Positions 24,994 through 33,991 of a DNA stretch of 64,000 nt are shown here, piece by piece. Source of the stretch: Pararhizobium mangrovi (GTDB taxonomy: Bacteria > Pseudomonadota > Alphaproteobacteria > Rhizobiales > Rhizobiaceae); NCBI RefSeq assembly GCF_006516965.1, contig NZ_VHLH01000004.1, forward strand, positions 1-64,000, read 5' to 3'. Every line of letters begins with the position of its first letter. The stretch's first letter is position 1. Below the pieces are notes generated by a model. It was given only the letters and a program-made list of their open reading frames with translations. It had not been told where the DNA came from and searched no databases. The position numbers were made by a program, and so were the translations under genes.

Positions 24994-25380
24994 GTGGAAC
25001 GAACTTACGGCATCGGCGATCTCACGCGGGAATTCGACATCTCGACGCGCACCCTGCGCTTCTACGAGGAGGAGGGCCTGATCCAGCCGGAACGGCGAGG
25101 GCGCACGCGCATCTATCGCGCGGCGGACCGGCGCACGGTGCGCGACATTCTCCGCGGCCGGCGCCTCGGTTTCACGCTGGCCGAGATCCGGGACATTCTG
25201 GCAGCGCGCGACGGCCCGCCGGCCGAGGGTGCCGACGTGCAGCGGCTTTTGAAGGACGTCGGCGAGAAGCGCGAGGCGGTACGCCGCATGCGCCGCGACA
25301 TCGACGAAATGCTGGCGCAGCTCGACCACGTCGAGGAGGCCTGCCTGACGCGCCTTGCCGAAATCGGCGTCGGGACCTGA
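24994..25380 (+). CDS. MerR-family transcriptional regulator (LiuR-like)
   Basis: This 128-residue DNA-binding protein has a winged-helix MerR domain at residues about 4-72 (TYGIGDLTREFDISTRTLRFYEEEGLI, a REFDISTRTLRFYE helix-turn-helix core) followed by a dimerisation coiled coil (about 80-120). There is no Cys-based metal-binding loop, so it is not a metal sensor. GTG 24994 has AGGGAG 6 nt upstream; a TTG at 24976 is possible. In alphaproteobacteria such regulators often control branched-chain amino acid or acyl-CoA degradation genes, but none of these lie nearby. Confidence 0.83.
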   Translation: MERTYGIGDLTREFDISTRTLRFYEEEGLIQPERRGRTRIYRAADRRTVRDILRGRRLGFTLAEIRDILAARDGPPAEGADVQRLLKDVGEKREAVRRMRRDIDEMLAQLDHVEEACLTRLAEIGVGT

Positions 25381-25405
25381 AAGGCTCTGAGCCTGCGGCA
25401 GCGCC

Positions 25406-26419
25406 TCATCGGGGATCGGATGGCGAAGCGTCGGCGCGCCGCGTGCACTGGCGCGCAAGGGTGAGCACCCGTTCGTCGCGAGACGTGTCGATGCGACCTT
25501 CGGTGACATCGCGGAACAGGTGCCGGCCGTTGAGTTCATCGAGCGTGCAACCGCAAAAGCGCGTGCAGAAGGCTTCGCCGCGCGAGGCGGTGCACTGCGT
25601 CCGGCAGCTCGACAGGTAGCTTTCCTCCACCCCGCTCGTGCTCGGCGGAACGGTCTGGCTGGCGAGGAAAACCAGACCGAACAGGATCGGCTGGTGAAGG
25701 AGATAGACCCCCAGGCTGTGTCGACCGGCAAGGGCGAGCCAGCGCGTCGGGCGGATGTTGCGGGCAGGGGCGCGCTCGCGAAGCCATGTGAAGACGCCAT
25801 AGCGCAGGCCGAGGCGCGCGCCGGCGATGCCCGCCAGGACCGGTGCCAGCCATGGAAGCAGCGGCACGTAGTCGTTCGACGGCGGCAGATGTCGCGAAAG
25901 TCCGACGAACCATAGCGGCGCAACGTCGAACAGGGAGCTCGAGTCGAAGAAGGGGACGACGAGGACCACACACGCGACGACGAGCGTCGCGACCGCCGGA
26001 AGGCGCAGGAAGGCGAGCCCGATCACGCTCGAAAGGGCAATGGAGTGGAGGATGCCGAAGAAGATGAAGGTCTCCGGCGTCATGAAATAGGTGACCACCG
26101 TGATGGCGGCCGCGCCGGCGAGAATCATCGCCAGGCGCTTGGCGAAGCTTCGCCACCGAATGCCGGGCCCGTGCGCGAGCACGAGGCCGACACCGACGAG
26201 GAAGAGGAAGCTCGAAGCGTCGATGCGTGCGAGCAGCTTCCAGCCGCCGACATCGACCGCGGGCGCGGCGATGTAGCCGAAATACTGAAGATCCCAGCCG
26301 AAATGGTAGGTCGCCATGGCGACGATCGCGAGTCCGCGCAGCGCATCGATCCAGACGATCCGTCCCGATCCGCGAGCGACGGGCGACAGGCCCGTCGCCT
26401 CGGGCTTTACCTGCTGCAT
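25406..26419 (-). CDS. DUF1624 acyltransferase-like membrane protein with Cys-rich tail
   Basis: This 337-residue protein starts at ATG 26419 (MQQVKPEATG; AGGG upstream). About eight membrane helices begin with the DUF1624 signature RIVWIDALRGLAIVAMATYHFGWD (split here into its parts: the RGLAIVAM and YHFGWDL motifs, about 30-45). The family is related to heparan-alpha-glucosaminide N-acetyltransferase and is thought to transfer acyl groups across the membrane. After the last helix, residues about 262-337 form a polar tail with CRTQC and FCTRFCGC, five or more clustered cysteines that could bind metal or form disulfides. It converges with the MerR gene. Confidence 0.82.
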   Translation of the reverse strand: MQQVKPEATGLSPVARGSGRIVWIDALRGLAIVAMATYHFGWDLQYFGYIAAPAVDVGGWKLLARIDASSFLFLVGVGLVLAHGPGIRWRSFAKRLAMILAGAAAITVVTYFMTPETFIFFGILHSIALSSVIGLAFLRLPAVATLVVACVVLVVPFFDSSSLFDVAPLWFVGLSRHLPPSNDYVPLLPWLAPVLAGIAGARLGLRYGVFTWLRERAPARNIRPTRWLALAGRHSLGVYLLHQPILFGLVFLASQTVPPSTSGVEESYLSSCRTQCTASRGEAFCTRFCGCTLDELNGRHLFRDVTEGRIDTSRDERVLTLARQCTRRADASPSDPR

Positions 26420-26588
26420 GAAGACCCTACCCTTAGCACCTCGACCGTGCCGCGCTGCGACGATGACGATCCGTCCATCGACGGCGACAATCGCAGCGAC
26501 GCGGCATGGCCACGCCCGACCTATATGGACGGCACCGTTTGGGCAAACCGAACGGTGCCCCCGAACCCTCGAAATCAGGAGCAGCCCC

Positions 26589-27416
26589 ATGGACGCCATT
26601 TCCGCCGGCGGTGCAGAAATCCCCGTCATCGGCTTCGGAACGTGGACGCTGAAGGGCGACGCGTGCACCGATCTCGTCAGCGAAGCCCTCGCGGCCGGTT
26701 ACCGGCATATCGATACGGCGATCATGTACGGAAACGAGGAAGAGGTCGGCAAAGCCATCGCCGGTTCGTCGCTGGCGCGAGACGACGTCTTCCTGACGAG
26801 CAAGGTCTGGTACACCGACATCGGCCCCGGCGACCTCGAACGCGCGGCCGAGGCAAGCCTCGGAAGGCTCGGCGTCGAAACGCTCGACCTCTTGCTCATC
26901 CACTGGCCGAACCCCCAGATCCCGCTCGCCGATTCGATCGGCGCCCTGAACCGGGCGCGCGAGCGCGGCCTTGCACGGCACATCGGCGTATCGAACTTCA
27001 CCATCGGCATGCTGGAGGAGGCCGTCGAACTGTCCGACGCGCCGATCGTGTGCAATCAGGTCGAGTCGCATCCCATGCTCGACCAGCGCCGCGTCCATGC
27101 CGCGTGCCGCGAGCACGACGTCGCAATGACGGCCTACGCCCCGCTCGGCCGTGGCGAGGCGTTGTCTGCAGACCCCGTGAAGGACGCAGCGGAGGCGCAC
27201 GGCAAGACGGCGGGGCAGGTCGTCCTTCGCTGGCACGTGCAGCAGGGCGGGATCACCTGCATTCCGCGCAGCTCGCACGCCGAACGCGTGCGCGAGAACA
27301 TCGACATCTTCGACTTCGAATTGAGCGATGCCGAGATGGATGCCATCGGTACGCTTCGCAGCGCGAACTACCGCATCTGCGATGCGGATTTTGCGCCGAC
27401 ATGGGACGCGCCGTAA
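26589..27416 (+). CDS. Aldo/keto reductase
   Basis: This 275-residue NADPH-dependent oxidoreductase of the AKR superfamily has a TIM barrel. The catalytic tetrad is complete: D42 and Y47 in HIDTAIMYGNE, K72 in TSKVW, H105 in LLIHWPNP. The cofactor-binding IPRSSHAERVRENIDIF lies near the C terminus. AGGAG precedes the ATG. It is closest in pattern to 2,5-diketo-gluconate reductase (DkgB) type enzymes, which act on methylglyoxal and other aldehydes; the real substrate is unknown. It is divergent from the DUF1624 gene. Confidence 0.92.
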   Translation: MDAISAGGAEIPVIGFGTWTLKGDACTDLVSEALAAGYRHIDTAIMYGNEEEVGKAIAGSSLARDDVFLTSKVWYTDIGPGDLERAAEASLGRLGVETLDLLLIHWPNPQIPLADSIGALNRARERGLARHIGVSNFTIGMLEEAVELSDAPIVCNQVESHPMLDQRRVHAACREHDVAMTAYAPLGRGEALSADPVKDAAEAHGKTAGQVVLRWHVQQGGITCIPRSSHAERVRENIDIFDFELSDAEMDAIGTLRSANYRICDADFAPTWDAP

Positions 27417-27688
27417 GGAGGTATCGGGCCGCCGGCGCGTTGACGCCGCGTTAACGTTCGAGGCCGAAAGATGGTCGCGGCGGGTAGGCTTTTCGAGGCC
27501 GTTTCCGTCAAGCCATTGAAAGGACAAGGGCCGATCGGGAGCCGTTGCGTCATGCACATGGCTGACCTGTGAAAATGCGCCACGCAAAAGCCGTTTTCCG
27601 GGTTGTCGGGCCTGCCGCCTTTCTGTAGAAGCCGCCACGCGCCGGGCGGGGAGCTCGGCAACGTGTTCACATTGGATCGGGAGTCGTC

Positions 27689-27790
27689 ATGGAAGAGACT
27701 GCTCACAAGTCCTGCTGGGGCGTAACGCTCCGTGCGGTTATCGGCTTTGCGGGTGTTCTGGTTCTGGCGTATCTGCTCGGCGGAATCTGA
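27689..27790 (+). CDS. 33-residue single-helix membrane protein
   Basis: ATG 27689 has GGGAG about 6 nt upstream, and the frame ends 44 nt before a strong terminator. The product has a polar start (MEETAHKSCWG) and one membrane helix rich in Val, Leu and Ala ending in LLGGI. It stands alone, with its own upstream space of 270 nt and its own terminator, which is how independently expressed small proteins look. Function unknown. Confidence 0.55.
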   Translation: MEETAHKSCWGVTLRAVIGFAGVLVLAYLLGGI

Positions 27791-27834
27791 AGCGCCCCCG
27801 AAGCGAGCGATATTCGCATCTATTTCCGAGATCG

Positions 27835-27870
27835 AACGGGCGGCTCCATCGGCGAGCCGCCCGTTTTCTT
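27835..27870 (+). terminator. Strong intrinsic terminator
   Basis: AACGGGCGGCTC (27835-27846) pairs perfectly with GAGCCGCCCGTT (27854-27865) around a 7-nt loop, followed by TTCTT. It lies 44 nt after the 33-residue protein gene and before the DUF1489 gene. Confidence 0.88.
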
Positions 27871-27955
27871 TGTGTGAACGAGCCAGTTGTGGATCGACGC
27901 TCTTCGCCCGAGCGCGCATGCTTGACGGGGCGTGCGGGCGATCTAACAAGGAACC

Positions 27956-28378
27956 ATGGCCCTCAATCTTCTCAAGCTTTGCGTCGGAGTCGAGACCGTC
28001 GAGGATCTCGAGGCGAGCATAGCGCGCCGGATCGCCGGAAACGGAACGCATCGCCCGTTCCACACGACGCGCATGGTGCCGCGCCGGGCGGAAGAACTGC
28101 TTGAAGGCGGTTCGCTCTACTGGGTCATCCGCGGCAACGTGCAGGCCAGGCAGCGGCTCGAGGCGATCGATCCGTTCACCGACGCGGAAGGCATTTCGCG
28201 CTGCCGGCTCGTGCTCGATCCGGCGCTGCAGCGCACCCGCTGGCAGCCGCGCCGTCCGTTCCAGGGCTGGCGCTATCTGGCCGCGAAGGACGCTCCGCCA
28301 GATCTCGGCGCGGACGACGATATGGCCGGCTTGCCGGGCGAGCTGCAGCGCGAACTCGCCGACCTCGGCCTTCTGTGA
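27956..28378 (+). CDS. DUF1489 family protein
   Basis: This 140-residue cytosolic protein of a family confined largely to alphaproteobacteria has unknown function. Typical family segments are visible: MALNLLKLCVGVETVEDL at the start, TRMVPRRAEELLEGGSLYWV near residue 40, and the Trp-rich QRTRWQPRRPFQGWRYL near 80. AAGGAACC precedes the ATG. It converges with the 28382-28672 gene with a 3-nt gap. Confidence 0.9.
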   Translation: MALNLLKLCVGVETVEDLEASIARRIAGNGTHRPFHTTRMVPRRAEELLEGGSLYWVIRGNVQARQRLEAIDPFTDAEGISRCRLVLDPALQRTRWQPRRPFQGWRYLAAKDAPPDLGADDDMAGLPGELQRELADLGLL

Positions 28379-28381
28379 ACC

Positions 28382-28672
28382 TCAACCGTCCGTAAGCGGT
28401 GCTTCCAGGCTGATGCGCACGGCGCTCTCGCCGATGGGCGAAAGGACGTCGATCCTGATGCGCGTCTGCGGCTGGGAGGCGCGCCAGGCGCGTGCGCCAT
28501 GGCAGCGCAGGAGGCCAACGATGTCGCGTGTGCGCATGCGCGAGCGCGAGAAGCGAAACTCCGCCAGCCGCATGGCCGCTTCGTGCAGCGGATTGAGCCT
28601 CTGGCGGCGTGGCGTGGTGTCGACGGGTCCCGGGTCGGTGGGAAGATCGACGGCGCTTTCCCGTATGGTCAT
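28382..28672 (-). CDS. Hypothetical protein (96 residues)
   Basis: ATG 28672 has GAGG 5 nt upstream, better than the longer frame from 28735. The product is basic in the middle (RLAEFRFSRSRMRTRDIVGLL) and ends in a beta-like segment (IRIDVLSPIGESAVRISLEAPL). The basic region resembles a small DNA-binding helix pair, but no family is recognised. It lies downstream of the DD-carboxypeptidase gene on the same strand. Confidence 0.5.
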   Translation of the reverse strand: MTIRESAVDLPTDPGPVDTTPRRQRLNPLHEAAMRLAEFRFSRSRMRTRDIVGLLRCHGARAWRASQPQTRIRIDVLSPIGESAVRISLEAPLTDG

Positions 28673-28717
28673 GGTTGCCTCGCTACGCAGAACAAATGAA
28701 AACGCGTGGTCGTTGGA

Positions 28718-28748
28718 GCCGTCCGCCGGCCGCAAATCGGCGGGCGGC
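28718..28748 (-). terminator. GC-rich hairpin after the DD-carboxypeptidase gene
   Basis: GCCGTCCGCC (28718-28727) pairs with GGCGGGCGGC (28739-28748) with one mismatch. It begins 7 nt after the minus-strand stop at 28756. There is no T tract, so termination is only a possibility. Confidence 0.35.
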
Positions 28749-28755
28749 CCGTCTC

Positions 28756-30261
28756 TTACTGTTCGCTCGCCCAGCAGGCGAAGCCAGCCTTCTTCAGCCG
28801 GTCGCAGGCCGACCAGGCATCGTCCTTGCCGTCGAAGCCGCCGAAGCGGGCGCGGTACATGCGCGTATCGCCATTGCCGTAGACGACGGTGAAGGGCTGG
28901 GCGGAAGCGAGCTGGGCACCCTTGGCGTCTTCTGCCTTGCGGAGAAGCCGCGCTGCCGCGGCGTGGTCGGGCATGGCGCCGATCTGGATCACCCAGCCGC
29001 TCTGCGAGGCGATCGTCGAACCCGTCGTCATGGCATCGATCTTGGCCGTCTCCCGCGCCGCATCGGGCTGCGGCAGGGTCTGCGCGCCGGGATCGGCGGC
29101 AGGAACCGCGATCGCGTCCTCTTGCTGCTGCAGCGTGCGGATGAGCGCCTGACGGCCGATGACCGGGCGCGGCTCGGGCATCGGGAAATCGTCCTCGGGC
29201 ATCGGTTCCGCATAGGCGAGCGCGACGCGAGCGGTCGTCGATTCGCGGAACTGCGGACGCGGGCCGTGGTTGGGCAACTCGATCGCAGCCAGCGTCGGGG
29301 CAGGGGCCGTGCGGGCGATGAGGTCCGAGGAGCCCCGGGTGGAGGCCTTCGGCACGTAGGTCGCGAGAAGCTTCTTCATCGTGTTGTCGCGCGAGCGCCA
29401 GCTCGTGCCGCCCATGACGACGGCGACGACCTTGCGGTTGTCGCGATCGACCGAGGTGACGAGATTGAAGCCCGAGGCCGAGGTGAAGCCGGTCTTGATG
29501 CCGTCGACGCCCTTGACCTCGCCGAGCAGGTGGTTGTGGTTGCCGATCGTATGGCCCTTGTAATGGAAGGCCTGCGTCGAGAAGAAGTGGAAATACTGCG
29601 GGAAATGCTCGCGCAGGGCGATGCCGAGGCGCGCCATGTCGCGCGCCGTGGTCATCTGGTGGCGGTTCGGAAGACCGTTCGCGTTGCGAAACGTCGTGCG
29701 CGACATGCCGAGCGCATGCGCCTTCGTCGTCATGATCCGCGCGAAGTTGTCCTCGGTTCCGCCGAGCAACTCGGAAAGAGCGACCGCGACGTCGTTGGCC
29801 GAGCGCGTGACGAGCGAAAGGATCGCCTGCTTCACGGTGACGGAGGAACCCACTGGCACGTAGAGCTTCGACGGTTCCTGGCTCGCGGCGAGCCTCGAGA
29901 TCGGCACGGGCGTATCCATCGAGATGCGTCCGCGGGAAAGCGCCTCGAAAGTGAGGTACAGCGTCATCATCTTCGTCAGCGACGCGGGATAGCGATGTGC
30001 GTCGGGCGCGCTCGAATAAAGCGTCTTGCCGGTCTTGGCATCGACGACGATCGCGGCATCGTTGGAGTCGGCCATGGCGGTCGACAATCCGCCTGCGACG
30101 AGCGCAAACGCCAGAACGACGATCTGGACGAGCGCCGCGAAACGGCGATGGTCCTTATTCAGTTGGGGACGATATGGCTTTAAATGAAACACGCGGAGAC
30201 TCTTCGGCTCGAACTCGATTGGATTCGTTTCGGACCGCATCCCCGTAGCACCCCCGTGCAT
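28756..30261 (-). CDS. D-alanyl-D-alanine carboxypeptidase with C-terminal SPOR domain
   Basis: This is a protein of about 501 residues (an ATG at 30240 is an alternative start). A membrane/signal segment (about 42-64) precedes the peptidase S11 domain with all three penicillin-binding motifs: SLTK (S94 nucleophile, K97), SAN (in TRSANDVAVALSELL) and KTG (GIKTGFTSASG). A long Pro-rich linker leads to a SPOR domain (about 420-500, GWVIQIGAMPDHAAA ... ARFGGFDG), which binds denuded glycan strands at the division septum. It trims peptidoglycan pentapeptides in the periplasm and is probably recruited to the septum. Confidence 0.9.
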   Translation of the reverse strand: MHGGATGMRSETNPIEFEPKSLRVFHLKPYRPQLNKDHRRFAALVQIVVLAFALVAGGLSTAMADSNDAAIVVDAKTGKTLYSSAPDAHRYPASLTKMMTLYLTFEALSRGRISMDTPVPISRLAASQEPSKLYVPVGSSVTVKQAILSLVTRSANDVAVALSELLGGTEDNFARIMTTKAHALGMSRTTFRNANGLPNRHQMTTARDMARLGIALREHFPQYFHFFSTQAFHYKGHTIGNHNHLLGEVKGVDGIKTGFTSASGFNLVTSVDRDNRKVVAVVMGGTSWRSRDNTMKKLLATYVPKASTRGSSDLIARTAPAPTLAAIELPNHGPRPQFRESTTARVALAYAEPMPEDDFPMPEPRPVIGRQALIRTLQQQEDAIAVPAADPGAQTLPQPDAARETAKIDAMTTGSTIASQSGWVIQIGAMPDHAAAARLLRKAEDAKGAQLASAQPFTVVYGNGDTRMYRARFGGFDGKDDAWSACDRLKKAGFACWASEQ

Positions 30262-30373
30262 CCCCAGCGCGACCCGTGATGAAACGCTAGCCGCGCGCCG
30301 TTACCATTCCGTTTATCGTGAACGGAAGCTTGACGAGGGGCAACCCTTCCGTGCCGATAGCGAACGCCAGAAA

Positions 30374-30423
30374 TTGTGCGCTGCACCATACGGCTTGACA
30401 TTTTTGTGCGCTGCATTCATATT
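30374..30423 (+). promoter_or_regulatory. Phasin promoter with duplicated TTGTGCGCTGCA operator-like repeat
   Basis: A -35 box TTGACA (30395-30400) and a -10 box CATATT (30418-30423) are 17 nt apart. The 12-mer TTGTGCGCTGCA occurs exactly twice, at 30374-30385 and 30404-30415, 30 nt (about three helical turns) apart; the second copy fills the spacer between the boxes. TGC-rich sites of this type are bound by the PHA-responsive repressor PhaR in several alphaproteobacteria. Binding here is inference. Confidence 0.6.
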
Positions 30424-30462
30424 CCGGCCATGCGAACGACAAACACGAAGGGAGTGACGGCG

Positions 30463-30792
30463 ATGTATAATTTCGACGATGCGAACAAGGTCGGCCAGGA
30501 AGCCATGGATACGATGCTCAAGAGCTATTCCATGATGGCGCAGGGCTTCCAGACGCTCGCCAGCGAAGCTTCGGACTATTCGCGCAAGTCCTTCGAGGAC
30601 AGTGCTGCGATGGTCGAGCAGCTCGCCGGCGCGAAAAGCATGGAAAAGGCTTTCGAGATCCAGGGCGAATATGCCCGTTCCGCCTACGAAAGTTTCGTCA
30701 GCCGCGCCACGCGCATGAGCGAGATCTACGGCGAGATGGCGCGCGAAGCCTACCAGCCTTTCGAGAAGGCCGCGTCGAAGGTCAACGGCTAA
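30463..30792 (+). CDS. Phasin family protein
   Basis: This 109-residue, almost wholly alpha-helical amphipathic protein starts at ATG 30463 with AAGGGAG 8 nt upstream. It has the phasin_2 layout: FDDANKVGQEAMDTML, then SASDYS-type helix (ASEASDYSRKSFED), then AYESFVSRATRMSEIYGEMA and a short tail. Phasins coat polyhydroxyalkanoate granules and affect their size and number. It has its own promoter and terminator. No other PHA genes are in the window. Confidence 0.88.
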   Translation: MYNFDDANKVGQEAMDTMLKSYSMMAQGFQTLASEASDYSRKSFEDSAAMVEQLAGAKSMEKAFEIQGEYARSAYESFVSRATRMSEIYGEMAREAYQPFEKAASKVNG

Positions 30793-30826
30793 GCCGCGAC
30801 CGAACGACCCAATACGCTCGATATGA

Positions 30827-30855
30827 CCCGGCAGCGCCTCCGCTGTCGGGTTTTT
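30827..30855 (+). terminator. Intrinsic terminator after the phasin gene
   Basis: CCCGGCAGCG (30827-30836) pairs with CGCTGTCGGG (30841-30850), one G-T pair, around CCTC, followed by TTTTT. It is 35 nt after the phasin stop. Confidence 0.87.
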
Positions 30856-31023
30856 CGCGTTTCAAGACGACGAACGGGTGAATGTTTACCGTTGCGGCAC
30901 GCTTCAAGGGGCTTAAAATCATGGTCGAAGAACCCATTTAGCTGGGTGAGGCAAACCGGGCCGAAAGGCCGGCTTTCGTCGGTCGGGGCCGCAAACGCAT
31001 TGGGGATACGACGAGTGCTCGTG

Positions 31024-31377
31024 ATGTCGATCAGGATGGCCGACAAGGACGGCGACAACGGCGACCGCAAGAACGGCGACGACCGTGGGACGTCCGTCAT
31101 CACGCGCACCAAGCCGCGGGTAAAGAAGCCCAGCCTCTACCGGGTTCTCCTCCTCAACGACGACTACACGCCGATGGAGTTCGTCATCCACGTACTGGAG
31201 CGCTTTTTCAAGAAGGACCGCGAAGCGGCGACGCGCATCATGTTGCACGTGCATAATCACGGCGTCGGAGAGTGCGGGATATTCACCTACGAGGTGGCGG
31301 AAACGAAGGTCACGCAGGTCATGGACTTCGCCCGTCAGAACCAGCATCCGCTGCAATGCGTGATGGAAAAGAAATGA
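31024..31377 (+). CDS. clpS: ATP-dependent Clp protease adaptor ClpS
   Basis: This 117-residue adaptor delivers N-end-rule substrates to ClpAP. After a charged, disordered N-terminal tail (about 1-34) comes the ClpS core: [20 protein letters not shown] (about 39-58) with the N-degron pocket Asn-Asp and Met, then [13 protein letters not shown] with its pocket His. The start is set at ATG 31024; ATG 31036 is possible. clpA follows after 9 nt, the standard arrangement in rhizobia. Confidence 0.94.
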   Translation: MSIRMADKDGDNGDRKNGDDRGTSVITRTKPRVKKPSLYRVLLLNDDYTPMEFVIHVLERFFKKDREAATRIMLHVHNHGVGECGIFTYEVAETKVTQVMDFARQNQHPLQCVMEKK

Positions 31378-31386
31378 GGATTCATC

Positions 31387-33858
31387 GTGCCTACATTTTC
31401 TCCAAGTCTTGAAAAGGCGCTGCATCAGGCGCTGACGCTGGCGAACGAGCGCCATCACGAATATGCGACGCTCGAACACCTGCTTCTCGCGCTGCTCGAT
31501 GATACCGACGCATCCGCCGTCATGGGCGCATGCAGCGTCGATCTCGCGGAACTTCGCAAGGTCGTGACCGACTACGTCGACAACGAGCTTTCGAACCTTG
31601 TGACAGGCTACGACGAGGACTCCAAGCCCACTTCCGGATTCCAGCGCGTCATCCAGCGCGCGGTGATTCACGTGCAGTCGTCCGGTCGCGAAGAAGTGAC
31701 CGGGGCCAACGTGCTGGTCGCGATCTTCGCCGAGCGCGAGAGCCATGCGGCGTATTTCCTGCAGGAGCAGGACATGACGCGCTACGACGCGGTGAACTTC
31801 ATCTCCCACGGCATCGCCAAGCGTCCCGGCGCCTCCGAAGACCGTTCGGTGCACGGCGCCGAGGAGAGCGAGCAGGAGAACAAGGCTTCCGGCGAACCGG
31901 AAGAAGGCGGCAAGAAGAAGAACCAGGACGCGCTCACTGCCTATTGCGTCAACCTCAACGAGAAGGCCCGCAACGGCAAGATCGATCCGTTGATCGGCCG
32001 CGTTTCCGAGGTCAATCGCACGATTCAGGTGCTGTGCCGCCGCTCCAAGAACAACCCGCTCTATGTCGGCGATCCCGGCGTCGGCAAGACGGCGATCGCC
32101 GAAGGTCTCGCCAAGCGCATCATCGAGGGCGACGTTCCCGAAGTCCTGAACGAGGCGGTGATCTACGCCCTCGACATGGGCACGCTGCTCGCCGGCACGC
32201 GCTATCGCGGTGACTTCGAAGAGCGGCTGAAGCAGGTCGTGAAGGAACTCGAAGAGATGCCGCACGCGGTGCTCTTCATCGACGAGATCCATACCGTGAT
32301 CGGCGCCGGCGCGACGTCGGGCGGTGCGATGGATGCGTCGAACCTTCTCAAGCCCGCGCTTTCGTCCGGTACGATCCGATGCATCGGTTCGACGACCTAC
32401 AAGGAGTTCCGCCAGTTCTTCGAGAAGGACCGGGCGCTGGTGCGCCGCTTCCAGAAGATCGACGTCAACGAGCCGTCGCTTGACGACGCGATCGACATCA
32501 TGCGCGGGCTGAAGCCGTATTTCGAGGATTACCACAAGATCAAGTACACCGATCAGGCGATCCGCACCGCCGTGGAACTGTCCTCGCGCTACATCAACGA
32601 CCGCAAGCTGCCGGACAAGGCGATCGACGTGATCGATGAGACGGGCGCAGCGCAGATGCTCCTTTCCGAGAAGAAGCGGCGCAAGACGATCACCGAAAAG
32701 GAGATCGAGGCGACCGTCGCGACCATGGCCCGCATCCCGCCGAAGACCGTCTCCAAGGACGACGAATCCGTCCTCGAAAATCTTGAGCAGGAACTGAAGT
32801 CCGTGGTTTACGGCCAGGATCTGGCGATCGAGGCGCTCTCGTCGGCGATCAAGCTGTCGCGGGCCGGCCTTCGCGAACCGGACAAGCCCATCGGCAGCTA
32901 CCTCTTCTCCGGCCCGACCGGTGTCGGCAAGACGGAGGTCGCCAAGCAGCTCGCGACGTCGCTCGGCGTGGAACTGCTGCGCTTCGACATGTCGGAGTAC
33001 ATGGAGCGGCACACGGTCTCGCGCCTGCTCGGTGCGCCTCCCGGCTATGTCGGCTTCGACCAGGGCGGCCTGCTGACGGACGGAATCGACCAGCATCCGC
33101 ACTGCGTGCTCCTCCTCGACGAGATCGAGAAGGCGCATCCGGATCTGTTCAACATCCTGTTGCAGGTGATGGATCACGGCTCGCTGACCGATCACAACGG
33201 CAAGAAGATCGACTTCCGCAACGTCGTCCTCATCATGACGTCGAATGCCGGTGCGTCGGACATGCAGAAGAACGCTATCGGCTTCGGTTCCTCGCGCCGC
33301 GAGGGCGAGGACGTCGAGGCGATCAACCGCCTCTTCACGCCGGAGTTCCGCAATCGTCTCGATGCCATCATTCCGTTCGGCGCGCTGCCGACGCCGGTCA
33401 TCCACCGCGTCGTCGAGAAGTTCGTCATGCAGCTCGAGGCACAGCTCGCCGAGCGCGGCGTGACCTTCGACCTTTCGGAGGAATCGATCTCCTGGCTCGC
33501 CGAAAAGGGCTACGACGAGCGCATGGGTGCCCGTCCGCTCGGCCGCGTGATTCAGGAGAACATCAAGAAGCAGCTCGCCAACGAGGTGCTCTTCGGCAAG
33601 CTCAGGAAGGGCGGAACGGTGAAGGTCACCGTCGGCCAGAAGGACGACGGCACGAACGGCCTCATCCTCGAGGCGATCCCGGACGAAAAGCCGGTTCGCC
33701 CGAAGAAGGAGAAGGCGGCATCGCGCGGCAAGGCGAGGTCCGGTACCGCAGCGGGCGCCGCGAAGGTCGGCGACGGCTCGAGCGAGCCGAACGACAAGGC
33801 CGAAAGCAGCGCGCAGCACAAGAACGGAACGGTTCCGAAGGTCTCCCGGAAGAAATAG
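31387..33858 (+). CDS. clpA: ATP-dependent Clp protease ATP-binding subunit ClpA
   Basis: This 823-residue GTG-start AAA+ unfoldase feeds substrates to ClpP. Order: N-terminal Clp_N double repeat (about 5-150, [20 protein letters not shown]), an acidic linker (about 155-185), AAA module 1 with Walker [15 protein letters not shown] (about 228), AAA module 2 with [14 protein letters not shown] (about 510) and the ClpP-binding IGF loop (NAIGFG, about 634). The basic C-terminal extension (about 760-823, Lys/Ala/Gly-rich) is longer than in E. coli and is common in rhizobia. Confidence 0.96.
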   Translation: MPTFSPSLEKALHQALTLANERHHEYATLEHLLLALLDDTDASAVMGACSVDLAELRKVVTDYVDNELSNLVTGYDEDSKPTSGFQRVIQRAVIHVQSSGREEVTGANVLVAIFAERESHAAYFLQEQDMTRYDAVNFISHGIAKRPGASEDRSVHGAEESEQENKASGEPEEGGKKKNQDALTAYCVNLNEKARNGKIDPLIGRVSEVNRTIQVLCRRSKNNPLYVGDPGVGKTAIAEGLAKRIIEGDVPEVLNEAVIYALDMGTLLAGTRYRGDFEERLKQVVKELEEMPHAVLFIDEIHTVIGAGATSGGAMDASNLLKPALSSGTIRCIGSTTYKEFRQFFEKDRALVRRFQKIDVNEPSLDDAIDIMRGLKPYFEDYHKIKYTDQAIRTAVELSSRYINDRKLPDKAIDVIDETGAAQMLLSEKKRRKTITEKEIEATVATMARIPPKTVSKDDESVLENLEQELKSVVYGQDLAIEALSSAIKLSRAGLREPDKPIGSYLFSGPTGVGKTEVAKQLATSLGVELLRFDMSEYMERHTVSRLLGAPPGYVGFDQGGLLTDGIDQHPHCVLLLDEIEKAHPDLFNILLQVMDHGSLTDHNGKKIDFRNVVLIMTSNAGASDMQKNAIGFGSSRREGEDVEAINRLFTPEFRNRLDAIIPFGALPTPVIHRVVEKFVMQLEAQLAERGVTFDLSEESISWLAEKGYDERMGARPLGRVIQENIKKQLANEVLFGKLRKGGTVKVTVGQKDDGTNGLILEAIPDEKPVRPKKEKAASRGKARSGTAAGAAKVGDGSSEPNDKAESSAQHKNGTVPKVSRKK

Positions 33859-33877
33859 AGAACCGATCCTTCTGAAC

Positions 33878-33913
33878 GAGAAAGCCGCGGGCCTTCCGGT
33901 CCGCGGCTTTCTC
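33878..33913. terminator. Strong bidirectional terminator between clpA and the HIT gene
   Basis: A perfect 13-bp stem (33878-33890 with 33901-33913, centred on AAAGCCGCGG) has a 10-nt loop. It separates clpA from the convergent HIT gene and can act on both, with A/T-containing flanks on each side. Confidence 0.85.
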
Positions 33914-33991
33914 GTATGGGTCGTCCATCGAGCGGGGTCGTCGAGCCGCTATCGAGGCGGCTTGCCGGTCGATCGGTGCGGTACGCGCGGC

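Noticed and set aside
28609-30183. 524-codon plus-strand frame opposite the DD-carboxypeptidase
   Set aside because: The minus strand encodes all three penicillin-binding motifs and a SPOR domain; the plus frame is a shadow.
30919-33819. A 966-codon frame opposite clpA, and similar long frames opposite bamA (48659-50821), macB (39571-41730), gor (14936-16294) and the tail hub (2163-3644)
   Set aside because: They are products of high GC and strong third-position bias in the real genes; their Arg/Val/Asp/Leu-rich translations match no family and lack ribosome sites.
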